Below are positions 1-7,650 of a stretch of 64,000 nt of DNA, piece by piece. The position numbers and the translations under genes are program-made. The notes under the pieces were generated by a model. The model was given only the letters and a program-made list of their open reading frames with translations, searched no databases and was not told where the DNA came from. How positions within the stretch are numbered: the first letter of the stretch is position 1; the number at the start of each line of letters is the position of its first letter. This stretch comes from Solirubrobacteraceae bacterium (GTDB lineage Bacteria > Actinomycetota > Thermoleophilia > Solirubrobacterales > Solirubrobacteraceae): NCBI GenBank assembly GCA_030681525.1, contig JAUXSD010000211.1:1-64000 (forward strand), written 5' to 3'.

Positions 1-315
1 CACCGCGGCGATGACCGCGAGCAGCACGTCCTCGTCGAGCGTTCCCGCGAGGTAGCCGCCCGCGACGGCGCCCGCGATCGACGGCGGCGCCATCCACCAG
101 AACAGCCGCCAGTGCATGCGCCCGGCGCGGATGTGCGCGGCGGCGGCCGCGGCGGCCGCCGCGCCGCTGATGAGGAGGTTCGCGCCGCCGGCGGCCGCGA
201 CGTTGGGGCTGACGAGCAGCGTCGCGGGCAGGCGGATGTTGCCGAGCACGAGCCCGACGAGGCCGCCCGCGAGGGCCACGAGGAAACACCAGACCGCAAA
301 TGCCGCGAGCTCCAA
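1..315 (-). CDS. TauE/SafE-family membrane transporter, N-terminal part (runs off the window)
   Basis: Not in the ORF track because it is truncated by the window edge. Reading the minus strand from a TTG at 315 gives 105 codons with no stop: a hydrophobic N-terminus rich in Gly/Ala/Val, then LGNIRLPATLLV and an Ala-rich helix. This is the usual first-helix region of sulfite-exporter-like TauE/SafE permeases. The family moves sulfonates, sulfite or related anions across the membrane; the substrate here cannot be told. It is divergent from rarA, with only about 25 nt between the starts. A GTG at codon 13 is an alternative start but would cut the first helix. Confidence 0.6.
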   Translation of the reverse strand, partial: MELAAFAVWCFLVALAGGLVGLVLGNIRLPATLLVSPNVAAAGGANLLISGAAAAAAAAAHIRAGRMHWRLFWWMAPPSIAGAVAGGYLAGTLDEDVLLAVIAAV

Positions 316-339
316 GGCCCGCGCGACGATACTTGCGCG

Positions 340-1650
340 ATGAGCGACCAGCTGTTCGATCTCGGTGACGAGGAGCCCGCCCGCACGACGACGCCGGTGC
401 CGCGCGCCGACGCGCCGCTGGCGGTGCGCATGCGCCCGCGCACGCTCGACGAGCTCGTCGGCCAGGAGCACCTGCTCGGCACGCCCGAGGAGCCGACCGC
501 GCTGCGCCGCGCGATCGCCGACGGCCGCCCACACTCGATGGTCCTGCACGGCCCGCCCGGCAGCGGCAAGACGACGCTCGCGCGGATCGTCGCCGGCTCG
601 GCGAAGGCGGCCTTCGAGGAGCTCAGCGCCGTCCAGGCCGGCCGCGCCGAGGTCCGGGCGGTCATCGAGCGCGCGTCGCACCGGCGCAAGGCCGGGCAGG
701 GCGGCACGGTCTTCTTCCTCGACGAGATCCACCGCTTCAACAAGGCCCAGCAGGACGCGCTGCTGCCGGCCGTCGAGGAGGGGCTGGTCACGCTCATCGG
801 GGCGACGACCGAGAACCCGTACTTCGAGGTCAACTCGGCGCTGCTGAGCCGCACGCAGGTCTACGAGCTGCACGAGCTGACGCCGGACGAGATCGAGACG
901 CTGCTACGCCGCGCCCTGCAGCGGGGCGAGTGCGGGGCCGCGGTGCCCGACGACGCGCTGGGGTTCCTCGCCGCGCGCGCGGGCGGCGACGCGCGCACGG
1001 CGCTGGCCGCGCTCGAGCTGGCCTGCGCGACGGCGGCCAGCGCGGGCGAGGCGAGCGTCACGCTGGAGGGCGCGCAGGAGGCGCTGCAGCGCAAGGCGAT
1101 CCGCTTCGACCGCGCGGGCGACCAGCACTACGACTACATCTCGGCCTGGATCAAGGCCACCCGCGCCTCGGACCCGGACGCCGCCCTGTACTACCTCGCG
1201 GTGATGCTCGAGGGCGGCGAGGACGCCCGCTTCCTCGTGCGCCGGATGGTGATCTTCGCCTCCGAGGACATCGGCAACGCCGACCCGCAGGCGCTCGTCG
1301 TGGCCACCGCGGCGGCGGCCGCGGTCGAGCATGTCGGCATGCCCGAGGCCGTCCACGCGCTCTCGCAGGCGACGATCTACCTGGCGCTCGCGCCGAAGTC
1401 CAAGGCCGCGACGATCTCGATCGGCAAGGCGATCCGCCACGTCCGCGAGCACGGCGCCGCCGCGCCGCCGCCGCAGATCCGCTCGCACCCGGTCGACTAC
1501 GACAGCCCGCACAACCATCCCGGCCACCTCTCGCCGCAGGAGGTCGCGCCCGACGAGGTCGTCGGCGCGCGCTTCTACGAGCCCGACGAGATGGAGGCCG
1601 ACCTGCTGGCGCGAAACGAGGACATCCGGCGGCGGAGAGGACGCGCGTGA
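340..1650 (+). CDS. rarA: Replication-associated recombination protein A (RarA/MgsA), AAA+ ATPase
   Basis: A 436-residue AAA+ ATPase of the RarA/MgsA/WRNIP1 family, which acts at stalled replication forks with SSB. Walker A GPPGSGKT is at about residues 71-78 and Walker B FFLDEIHRF at about 125-133. A sensor segment GATTENP and the C-terminal MgsA tetramerisation region (SEDIGNADPQ, then HPVDYD...PGHLSPQ) follow. The ORF track opens at 112, but the stretch before 340 is the divergent transporter; ATG 340 (MSDQLFDL) gives the usual family length. The stop overlaps the next start as GTGA, so the aldehyde dehydrogenase homologue is probably translationally coupled. Confidence 0.93.
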   Translation: MSDQLFDLGDEEPARTTTPVPRADAPLAVRMRPRTLDELVGQEHLLGTPEEPTALRRAIADGRPHSMVLHGPPGSGKTTLARIVAGSAKAAFEELSAVQAGRAEVRAVIERASHRRKAGQGGTVFFLDEIHRFNKAQQDALLPAVEEGLVTLIGATTENPYFEVNSALLSRTQVYELHELTPDEIETLLRRALQRGECGAAVPDDALGFLAARAGGDARTALAALELACATAASAGEASVTLEGAQEALQRKAIRFDRAGDQHYDYISAWIKATRASDPDAALYYLAVMLEGGEDARFLVRRMVIFASEDIGNADPQALVVATAAAAAVEHVGMPEAVHALSQATIYLALAPKSKAATISIGKAIRHVREHGAAAPPPQIRSHPVDYDSPHNHPGHLSPQEVAPDEVVGARFYEPDEMEADLLARNEDIRRRRGRA

Positions 1651-3263
1651 GCCGGTCGCGCGCGAACCTCGGCGTCGCCGCCCCCGGCATCCGGATGGAC
1701 TCGTTCAGCCCGATCGACGGCGCCCGTCTGGGCAGCGTCGCCGCGACGGCGCCCGCCGATGTCGCCGCCGCCGTGAGCGGCGCGGCCGAGGTGCAGCAGC
1801 TGTGGGCGCAGCTGCGGGCGGCCGACCGCGCGCGCTACCTCGCGCGCGCCGCGCAGGCGGTCATCGACGAGTGGGACGACCTGCTGCGGATCCTCGTCGC
1901 CGAGCAGGGCCGGCCGGTCGCCGAGGCGCAGACCATGGAGCTGCTGCCGGCGGTCGAGACGCTGCTGTGGCTCGCCGAGCACGGGCCGCGCATCCTGGGC
2001 CCCGAGCGCGTCGGCCTGTCGCGCTCGCTGCAGATCGCCAAGCGCGCGCGGCTGACGTTCGAGCCGCTCGGCGTCGTCGCGGTGCTCACGCCGGGCGCCG
2101 AGCCGTTCGCGACGCCGCTGGGCGACGTGGCGATCGCGCTGATGGGCGGCAACGGCGTGGTCCTGCACCCGTCGCCGCTCGCCGCGCTGGCCGGGGAGCG
2201 GATCGCGCGCGCGTTCGCGCGGGCCGGGCTGCCCGAGGGCCTGCTGCAGGTCGTCCACGGCGACCCGCCGACGGCGCGGGCGCTCGTGTCGGCGCCGGAC
2301 ATCGCGCACGTGCGCTTCACGGGCTCCTCGCAGGCCGGGCGCGACGTCGGCGAGGCCTGCGCCCAGGGGCTCAAGCGCGCGACGATCGAGGTCGGCGGCA
2401 AGGACCCGATGCTCGTCCTCGCCGACGCGAACATCCCGCGCGCCGTGGGCGGCGCGATCTATGGCGCATTCGCCAACGCCGGCCAGTCGGGCGGCAGCCT
2501 GGCGCGCGCCTACGTGCTGCGCGAGCGCCACGACCGCTTCCTGGCCGGCGTCGTCGCGCGGGCTCGCGCGCTGCGCGTCGGCCACCCCGCCGGGCCGGCC
2601 ACCGAGATCGGGCCGCTGCTGGCGCGCGACCGCCTCGAGCGGCTCGTCGCGTTCATCGACGAGGCCGTCGCGGGCGGGGCGACCCTGCACTGCGGCGGGC
2701 CGGTCGACGTCGACGGGCACAGCGGCGCGTTCTTCGCCCCGGCCGTGCTGACCGGAGTGCCGGCCGACGCGCGGCTCCTGCACGAGGACGCGCCCGGCCC
2801 GTGGATCGCCGTGCAGGCCGTCGACAGCGAGCAGGAGGCGATCGCGCTGTGCAACGCGGGCGTCGGCGGCGGGCTCGGCGCCTCGGTATGGACGGCCGAC
2901 CAGTACAAGGGCGCGCGGATCGCGCGCGAGATCCGCGCCGGGATGGTGTGGATGAACGACCACGTCGTCTCGCGCACCGAGCCGCAGCTGCCCTGGGGCG
3001 CGGTGCACGGCGCCGGCATCGGGCGGGCTCGTGGCGACGGGGCGCTGCGCGCGATGGTGGAGCCCAAGCTCGTCACCTGGGACCCGCCGGGCGGGCGGAT
3101 CGCCTGGTGGCAGCCCTACGACAGGTCGCTCGTCGACGCCTGGCGGGCGCTCGCCCGGCTGCGCTCCGCGCGCGACTCCGACCGCCAGCTGGGCTGGCGC
3201 ACCGGCATCCGGCCGCTGGCGCGCGTGGCGGGTCGCACGCTGCGATCGGTGCGCCGGCGATGA
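1647..3263 (+). CDS. Aldehyde dehydrogenase superfamily protein lacking the catalytic cysteine
   Basis: A 538-residue ALDH-fold protein starting at GTG 1647 within the rarA stop. The Rossmann and cofactor region is recognisable, with VRFTGSSQAGRDVG and then IEVGGKDP, which supplies the general-base Glu. The catalytic loop, normally NxGQxC, reads NAGQSGGS, so the nucleophilic Cys position (residue 282, codon 2490-2492) is Gly. Oxidation through a thiohemiacetal should therefore be impossible. It may bind NAD(P) or aldehyde without turnover, or do another reaction. The C-terminal 50 residues are an Arg-rich extension. The downstream acetyltransferase start overlaps its stop (ATGA). Confidence 0.85.
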   Translation: MSRSRANLGVAAPGIRMDSFSPIDGARLGSVAATAPADVAAAVSGAAEVQQLWAQLRAADRARYLARAAQAVIDEWDDLLRILVAEQGRPVAEAQTMELLPAVETLLWLAEHGPRILGPERVGLSRSLQIAKRARLTFEPLGVVAVLTPGAEPFATPLGDVAIALMGGNGVVLHPSPLAALAGERIARAFARAGLPEGLLQVVHGDPPTARALVSAPDIAHVRFTGSSQAGRDVGEACAQGLKRATIEVGGKDPMLVLADANIPRAVGGAIYGAFANAGQSGGSLARAYVLRERHDRFLAGVVARARALRVGHPAGPATEIGPLLARDRLERLVAFIDEAVAGGATLHCGGPVDVDGHSGAFFAPAVLTGVPADARLLHEDAPGPWIAVQAVDSEQEAIALCNAGVGGGLGASVWTADQYKGARIAREIRAGMVWMNDHVVSRTEPQLPWGAVHGAGIGRARGDGALRAMVEPKLVTWDPPGGRIAWWQPYDRSLVDAWRALARLRSARDSDRQLGWRTGIRPLARVAGRTLRSVRRR

Positions 3264-3691
3264 CGGTCCGCGAGCTGGGCCCCGGCGAGACCGCCTCGGC
3301 GTTCGGGGCGATGCGGGCGCTGCGGCCCCGCCTCGCGGAGGAGGGCGAGTTCGTGCGGCGCGTGGACGAGCTGCAGCGCCCGCAGGGCTATCGCCTCGCC
3401 GGGGTCGTCGAGGACGACGGGGCGGTGAGCGCCGTGGCCGGCTTTCGCGTGCTGGAGATGCTCGCCTACGGCCGCATCCTCTACATCGACGACCTCTCGA
3501 CGCTGCCGGCGGCGCGGCGGCGCGGGCACGGGCGCGCGCTGCTGCGGTGGTGCGCCGACGAGGCCGTGCGCGCAGGGTGCGTCGCGCTGCAGCTGGACTC
3601 GAACGTCGGGCCGGAGCGTCAGGAGGCGCACCGGCTGTACTTCAACACCGGCATGCGGATCAGCTCCTACCACTTCGCGCGCGAGCTGTAG
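3260..3691 (+). CDS. GNAT-family N-acetyltransferase
   Basis: 143 residues with a GNAT fold. The acetyl-CoA pyrophosphate loop is RRRGHGRALL around residues 88-97, preceded by the beta-4 strand ILYIDDLSTLP and followed by ALQLDSNVG and HRLYFNTGM, the usual C-terminal GNAT elements. The substrate is unknown. The start ATG overlaps the stop of the ALDH homologue by 4 nt, so the two form an operon with rarA. Possible roles range from small-molecule detoxification to protein acetylation; the sequence does not discriminate. Confidence 0.85.
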   Translation: MTVRELGPGETASAFGAMRALRPRLAEEGEFVRRVDELQRPQGYRLAGVVEDDGAVSAVAGFRVLEMLAYGRILYIDDLSTLPAARRRGHGRALLRWCADEAVRAGCVALQLDSNVGPERQEAHRLYFNTGMRISSYHFAREL

Positions 3692-3732
3692 GTCGTCGCC
3701 GGAGCGGGCGCGGCGGGCGACGCCACGCCGTC

Positions 3733-4050
3733 TCAGCTCGGGTTGCGCCAGCTGACGCGCCGCTTGGCGGTGACGCAGCGGACCGACTCGAACGTCACGG
3801 ACACGGTGCACGTCCAGCGGCGGCCGCGGAAGCTGTGGCGACAGGTGCGCTCGTTGAGAAAGCACTTGACGTCGAGGGTGCGCTGCGCGAGGGCGCGCGC
3901 GCTCGCGCAGGGCAGGTTCTTGCTGCGCAGGTCGAGCACGCCGTTGGCGGGAACGCCGGCGCACCGCCGAAACACGTCGGCGCCCGAGGCGGACGTCGCC
4001 GGGACCAGAACCGCGAGGACGACCATCACCGACAGCAGGCGCGCGCGCAT
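3733..4050 (-). CDS. Small secreted cysteine-containing protein, function unknown
   Basis: 105 residues. An N-terminal signal peptide is clear (MRARLLSVMVVLAVLVP, then a SASGA cleavage region near residue 24). The mature part is short, basic and holds six Cys (RRCAGVP, LPCASA, VKCFLN, RTCRHS, WTCTVS, VRCVTA), suggesting a disulfide-linked exported domain. No family was recognised. It is convergent with the GNAT gene. A TACGAT box lies 11 nt before the start, compatible with a very short leader. Confidence 0.6.
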   Translation of the reverse strand: MRARLLSVMVVLAVLVPATSASGADVFRRCAGVPANGVLDLRSKNLPCASARALAQRTLDVKCFLNERTCRHSFRGRRWTCTVSVTFESVRCVTAKRRVSWRNPS

Positions 4051-4146
4051 AATCGGCGGGCATCGTAGCCAGCGTGCCGGCCGGCCACAACCGCCCGCAA
4101 AGCGAAGGGCTGCCCCGCGGCCGCTCGGGTCTCGCGGGTGGGCGGC

Positions 4147-4380
4147 TCAGGCCGCGACGAGCCCGGCGACCGTGTCCGGAACGCCCTCGAACGCTCCGAT
4201 CGAGTCCAGCTCACCCGTGTCGGAGACGCTCGGGCCGAAGCCGTAGGGGGTCCGGCCGGCGGCGCCGATCGTCGTCGGGCCGCTGGCGAGGCCGCGCTCG
4301 TCGACCGCGTAGGTGCTGATGCTGTCGGTCCCCCGCTCGGTCACGGCCAGCGTGGCGCCGTCGGCGCTGCGGAGGTCCGT
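4147..4380 (-). pseudogene. Relic of a beta-propeller (lactonase/YVTN-like) protein
   Basis: The minus-strand reading frame contains LAVTERGTDSISTYAV followed by GPTTIGAAGRTPYGFG. This is a typical inter-blade stretch of secreted seven-bladed propeller proteins annotated as lactonase or 3-carboxymuconate-cyclase-like. Homologous-looking sequence begins before the GTG at 4344 (TDLRSADGAT) without a start codon, and after PYGFG the frame diverges and stops. What remains is about one blade of a protein normally more than 350 residues long, so it is called a decayed fragment. Family assignment is from memory of the motif only. Confidence 0.42.
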
Positions 4381-4396
4381 CGAGGGCCGCCGGCGT

Positions 4397-4426
4397 GACG
4401 TCCCGCTCGCATCCCGAAGGGACGTC
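4397..4426. repeat. Short inverted repeat upstream of the TSP3-repeat protein
   Basis: GACGTCCC at 4397-4404 is mirrored by GGGACGTC at 4419-4426 with a 14-nt loop. It lies about 100 nt before the TSP3-protein start, between that gene and the propeller relic. It could be a terminator stem or an operator; there is no T-tract. Confidence 0.3.
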
Positions 4427-4529
4427 GGACCACCCCTTGGGGGGCTACTGACCGGCGCGGCACGACGCGAGGGTGGTCCTGTCCATCCGATCAGCCCACC
4501 GCTCGGCGGGCGACAGAAAGAAGGCAGAC

Positions 4530-5231
4530 ATGCGCACAGGCATGAACCATCTCGCGATCCACCGTCGGCTCGGCGTCCTGCTCACCGTGGGCGCGCTCGC
4601 GGCCGGCGCCGCCGTCCATGCTGCTCCCGCCTCAGCCCAGGAGCGGCCCTCCGGGGCCCCGAACGAGGCCGGCGCGGAGCTGCCGCCCATCACCTGCGGG
4701 GGCTGCTCGCTGCCGGCGGTCGACAACGACTACGACGACGACGGGCTGTCCAACCACGCCGAGAGGGGAACCGGCTACCGGCCCCCGGCGGGCGGCGCGG
4801 GAACGCTCTACGCCACCGATCCGCGGGACCCGGACACCGACAGCGACGGACTGCTCGACGGCTTCGAGGTCCGCGCACGCTACGACTACGCGCGCTACGG
4901 GACCCGCCTGCGCGACCGCACCAGCCCGACGGTGTGGGACACCGACGGGGACGGGTACTCCGACGGCCTCGAGGTCAAGTACGTCAAGACCAACCCGGTC
5001 AAGCACGACAGCGACGGCGACGGCCTCTCGGACGGCGCCGAGGGCAGGACCCACCGCACCAACCCGAACAAGAAGGACACCGACGGCGATTGCATGTCCG
5101 ACGGCGCCGAGGTGCGCGCGGGCACCAACCCGACGAAGCGCTCGACGGTGAGGCCCCTCGGCTGCGGCGGGCCGAAGAAGCTCGTGCCACGCGCCCCCCG
5201 CGTGCCGCAGCCCGTCCCTCCGCCGGCCTAG
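4530..5231 (+). CDS. Secreted calcium-binding thrombospondin type 3 (TSP3) repeat protein
   Basis: 233 residues from ATG 4530, which is preceded by a good ribosome site (GAAGG, about 6 nt). The ORF track's start at 4473 lacks one. A signal peptide (hydrophobic LGVLLTVGALAAGAAV, then APASAQ) leads to a mature protein with five Asp-rich TSP3-type repeats of the form DxDxDGxxDGxE: NDYDDDGLSN, DTDSDGLLDG, DTDGDGYSDG, HDSDGDGLSD and DTDGDCMSDG. Such repeats bind Ca2+ and usually form rigid extracellular linkers. The C-terminus is Pro-rich. A CGGC pair near the N-terminus and single Cys residues in the last repeat and tail could form disulfides. It is convergent with the ZIP transporter and followed by a strong hairpin. 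Confidence 0.82.
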   Translation: MRTGMNHLAIHRRLGVLLTVGALAAGAAVHAAPASAQERPSGAPNEAGAELPPITCGGCSLPAVDNDYDDDGLSNHAERGTGYRPPAGGAGTLYATDPRDPDTDSDGLLDGFEVRARYDYARYGTRLRDRTSPTVWDTDGDGYSDGLEVKYVKTNPVKHDSDGDGLSDGAEGRTHRTNPNKKDTDGDCMSDGAEVRAGTNPTKRSTVRPLGCGGPKKLVPRAPRVPQPVPPPA

Positions 5232-5234
5232 CGG

Positions 5235-5277
5235 TCGTGACGCGCCGGGTGCGGTATCCGCACTCGGCGCGTCACGA
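5235..5277. repeat. Dispersed palindromic element, copy A (also a likely bidirectional terminator)
   Basis: A near-perfect hyphenated palindrome: arm CGTGACGCGCCGGGTGCGG, loop TAT, then the complementary arm with a single G-T mismatch. It sits between two convergent genes (TSP3 protein and ZIP transporter). Recognisable relatives occur at about 34982 and 47616. There is no T-tract, but the stem is strong enough to terminate in either direction. Confidence 0.7.
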
Positions 5278-5289
5278 TCGGCCCGACGC

Positions 5290-6042
5290 TCAGGCCGCGA
5301 GGATGAACGACAGGAAGAAGCCCGCCGCGCACGCGAACGCGTTGTACGGACGGCCGCGCTCGAAGGCCTCCGGCATGAGCGTGTCGGCGAGCGACGCCAG
5401 CACCGCGCCGCCGGCGAAGCCGAGCGCGACCGCGAGGACCTCGTCGCTCATCGGCTCGGCGAGGGCGCGCCCGGCGACGACCGCGATCGCCAGCAGCGCG
5501 GCGCAGACGACCCACGTGCCGACGACGGAGCGCATGTGCTGGCCGCCCGCCCGCATCGCGACGGCGCCGACGAGCGACTCGGGCAGGTTGGAGAAGAAGA
5601 TCGCGACGAGGAGCGCCAGCGACGCGTCGTCGACGAGCGAGACGCCGAGCGCGAGGTTCTCCGGCACGCCGTCGAGCGTGACGGCGGCCAGCAGCGCGAA
5701 GCCGACCGTGCGCTGCGCTCCGCTCGTCGCCTGCGCCGCCGCCTTCCCGGCGACCTCGCGCTGCTCTGGCCCGGCCTGGCCGGTGACGCGCCGGTCCAGC
5801 CAGGTGTCGGCGGCGACGAACGCGGCGGCGCCCGCCAGCAGCGCCAGCCCCGAGCGCGCGGCGCCGCCCAGGTGGTAGGCCTCCTCGAAGAGCTCGAACG
5901 CCAGCGCGGAGATGAGCGCCCCGCTGGCGAAGGCCAGCAGCACGCCGGTGACCTCGCGCGGGGGGTCCCACAACGAGCCGACGATCGCGCCGATGACGAG
6001 CGCGCTGGAGGCCGCCAGGCCGAAGAGGATCGCCGTCAGCAC
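5290..6042 (-). CDS. ZIP-family metal transporter, non-canonical metal-site motifs
   Basis: About 250 residues and eight predicted membrane segments. Positions that normally read HNxPEG in ZIP helices 4 and 5 are LDGVPENLALG and SNLPESLVGA: the Pro-Glu cores are kept while the His residues are replaced by Asp/Ser. Homologues in actinobacteria are annotated as ZIP transporters for divalent metals such as Zn2+; the changed ligands make specificity uncertain. GTG 6042 is chosen because the hydrophobic protein begins there (VLTAILFGLAASSAL). ATG 6123, which follows AGGAGG at only 2-nt spacing, would add 27 residues. The ORF-track start at 6360 runs into the divergent gene. Confidence 0.75.
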   Translation of the reverse strand: MLTAILFGLAASSALVIGAIVGSLWDPPREVTGVLLAFASGALISALAFELFEEAYHLGGAARSGLALLAGAAAFVAADTWLDRRVTGQAGPEQREVAGKAAAQATSGAQRTVGFALLAAVTLDGVPENLALGVSLVDDASLALLVAIFFSNLPESLVGAVAMRAGGQHMRSVVGTWVVCAALLAIAVVAGRALAEPMSDEVLAVALGFAGGAVLASLADTLMPEAFERGRPYNAFACAAGFFLSFILAA

Positions 6043-6155
6043 GTTGCGCTTGTGCCCTGACGGCCGGATCGGTGAACCCTGCCGCGCCACGGGCAGGTCC
6101 GAGCGGCTTCGCAGGATCCCCATCCCCTCCTGACACGACGGCCAAGGGCGCTGCC

Positions 6156-6161
6156 TAGGAT
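6156..6161 (+). promoter_or_regulatory. -10 box (TAGGAT) for the 6170 membrane-protein gene
   Basis: TAGGAT ends 8 nt before ATG 6170 and no ribosome-binding site intervenes. This is the arrangement expected for a leaderless mRNA. Confidence 0.45.
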
Positions 6162-6169
6162 CGCGCCGG

Positions 6170-6739
6170 ATGACGCGCATCGCAGTCGTCGCCGGCGCGC
6201 TGCTGGGCGTGCTGAGCCGGGTCGAGGAGACGACCGACGGGCTGTCGCTCGGCGTGAGCGCGAACGCGACGTGGCTCGGCGTGGCGTTCGCCGCCGGCGT
6301 GCTGCAGCGCCAGGCGCCGCCGCTGCGCGGTGCGGCCGCCGGCGCGCTGGCCCTCGCCACGGCGAACCTCGCCTACTACGCGTGGATCGCCGCGACCGAG
6401 CCCGGCGTCGCGCTGGCGAGCGTGGCGGGCTCGCCGCTATCCTGGCTCGCGCTCGGGATCGGCGGCGGCGCGGTGTTCGGCGCGGCGGGCCGGGTGTGGA
6501 CCCAGGCCGTCGGGATCACGCGCGTGCTGGCCGGCCTGCCGCTGGCCGGGGTCTGCATCGCGGAGGGCATCCCGGCCGTGCTCGGCGGGCCGGCGACCGA
6601 TGGCGTGGCGCTCGTGGTGGGCGCGGCGCTCCCCGTGGCGTCCGGCCGCGGCACCCGCGAGCGCGCGCTCGGCGCGGCGCTCTCAGCGGGCGTGATCGCG
6701 GTCGCCCTCAGCGGCCGGCTCGAGTCGCTGATGCCGTGA
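6170..6739 (+). CDS. Polytopic membrane protein, function unknown (DUF6518-like)
   Basis: 189 residues, mostly hydrophobic, with about six membrane segments separated by short Arg/Gly loops. No catalytic motif was seen. Length and the pattern (LSLGVSANATWLGVAFAAG near the N-terminus, a conserved-looking AGLPLAGVCIAEG segment) recall the DUF6518 membrane family, but that call is weak. It is divergent from the ZIP gene and its start sits 8 nt after a TAGGAT box. Confidence 0.6.
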   Translation: MTRIAVVAGALLGVLSRVEETTDGLSLGVSANATWLGVAFAAGVLQRQAPPLRGAAAGALALATANLAYYAWIAATEPGVALASVAGSPLSWLALGIGGGAVFGAAGRVWTQAVGITRVLAGLPLAGVCIAEGIPAVLGGPATDGVALVVGAALPVASGRGTRERALGAALSAGVIAVALSGRLESLMP

Positions 6740-6789
6740 GCGTCGGCGTCCCCGCTGCCGGCGTCACGGCGCCGATGCGGACCGCCGCG

Positions 6790-7587
6790 CTACACCCGCG
6801 CGCCGGACACGAAGCGCAGCCGCTCGGGCGCCAGCGGCACGAGCACGCGCTTGGCGTACTCCGCGCCGCCGCGCAGCATGAGCGCGCGCAGCGGATCCCA
6901 CGACAGGCCGAACTGGCGGCGCAGCCGCGCCGGCAGCAGCCCGACCGTGACGAAGTTCACGACCTCGAGGATCGGCCGCTTCGTCAGCCCGACCGGCGGG
7001 CGCATGACGATCTGCAGGGCGAGCTCGCGCGCCGCCGAGGTGACGAAGAGGTCGTCGCCCTCGAGCATCCCGCGCATGTACGCGTCGAAGGCGCGGATGT
7101 CGGCCGGCATCTCGTCGTCCCTGAGCCCGAACAGGCCGCCGATGACGCGGTAGTCCTGCCAGTAGGCCTCGCGCCCGGCCCGCGACAGCGACTCGACGTA
7201 CGTGTCGTAGAAGACCAGCGCGGAGTCCACGAGCGTCGCCAGCACCCAGAGCAGCAGCGCGGGGTCGTCGGCGGCGAACGGCGTCCCGGCGGGAAAGCGG
7301 CCGGCCGGACGCTCGAGCTCGCCGCGGACCTTGCCGTGCATCGAGCGCACGCGGCGCGTGGCGCGGTCGGCGTCGGCGCGCGCGCCGAAGCCGATCGTGT
7401 TCATCACGTCGGCCGTCCGGCGCAGCCGCTCGTAGGGCTCGTCGAGCGCGCCGCTGTGCGCGAAGAACCCCTCGAACGCGACCGGGTGGGCGGCCTGCAT
7501 GAGCAGCGCGCGCGGGCCGGACAGCGCCACCGCGAACTCGCGGTGCACGCGGCGCAGCATCGAGGTGTCGTCGAAGTACGAGTCCAT
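6790..7587 (-). CDS. Oxygenase MpaB / rubber-oxygenase-like family protein (DUF2236)
   Basis: About 265 residues. The family hallmarks are present: an N-terminal helix with REFAVALSGPRALLMQAAHPVAFEG (the His is the likely haem ligand region), RRTADVMNTIGFG, then MHGKVRGE, and further on YDTYVE and VNFVTVGLLP. MpaB-type proteins are haem b oxygenases/peroxygenases, typified by MpaB' and latex clearing protein; the substrate here is unknown. ATG 7587 is preferred over the ORF-track 7617 because GGAG lies about 9 nt upstream. Its position beside haem and siroheme genes fits a haem enzyme. It is divergent from the precorrin-2 dehydrogenase. Confidence 0.78.
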   Translation of the reverse strand: MDSYFDDTSMLRRVHREFAVALSGPRALLMQAAHPVAFEGFFAHSGALDEPYERLRRTADVMNTIGFGARADADRATRRVRSMHGKVRGELERPAGRFPAGTPFAADDPALLLWVLATLVDSALVFYDTYVESLSRAGREAYWQDYRVIGGLFGLRDDEMPADIRAFDAYMRGMLEGDDLFVTSAARELALQIVMRPPVGLTKRPILEVVNFVTVGLLPARLRRQFGLSWDPLRALMLRGGAEYAKRVLVPLAPERLRFVSGARV

Positions 7588-7637
7588 GATTAACGCTCCG
7601 GAAACCGTAGGGGCCATCCCCTGCCATTACGGCGCAT

Positions 7638-7643
7638 TACCCT
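7638..7643 (+). promoter_or_regulatory. -10 box (TACCCT) for the precorrin-2 dehydrogenase gene
   Basis: TACCCT ends 7 nt before ATG 7651. The spacing matches other leaderless-looking genes in the window and favours the 7651 start over the internal ATG at 7732. Confidence 0.45.
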
Positions 7644-7650
7644 TGGACGG

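Noticed and set aside
930-3691. Long plus-strand ORFs (for example 930..3263 and 1331..3691) spanning several genes
   Set aside because: Their 5' parts are Arg/Gly/Ala-rich shadow translations; only the 3' ends coincide with real genes (ALDH homologue and GNAT), which have their own starts.
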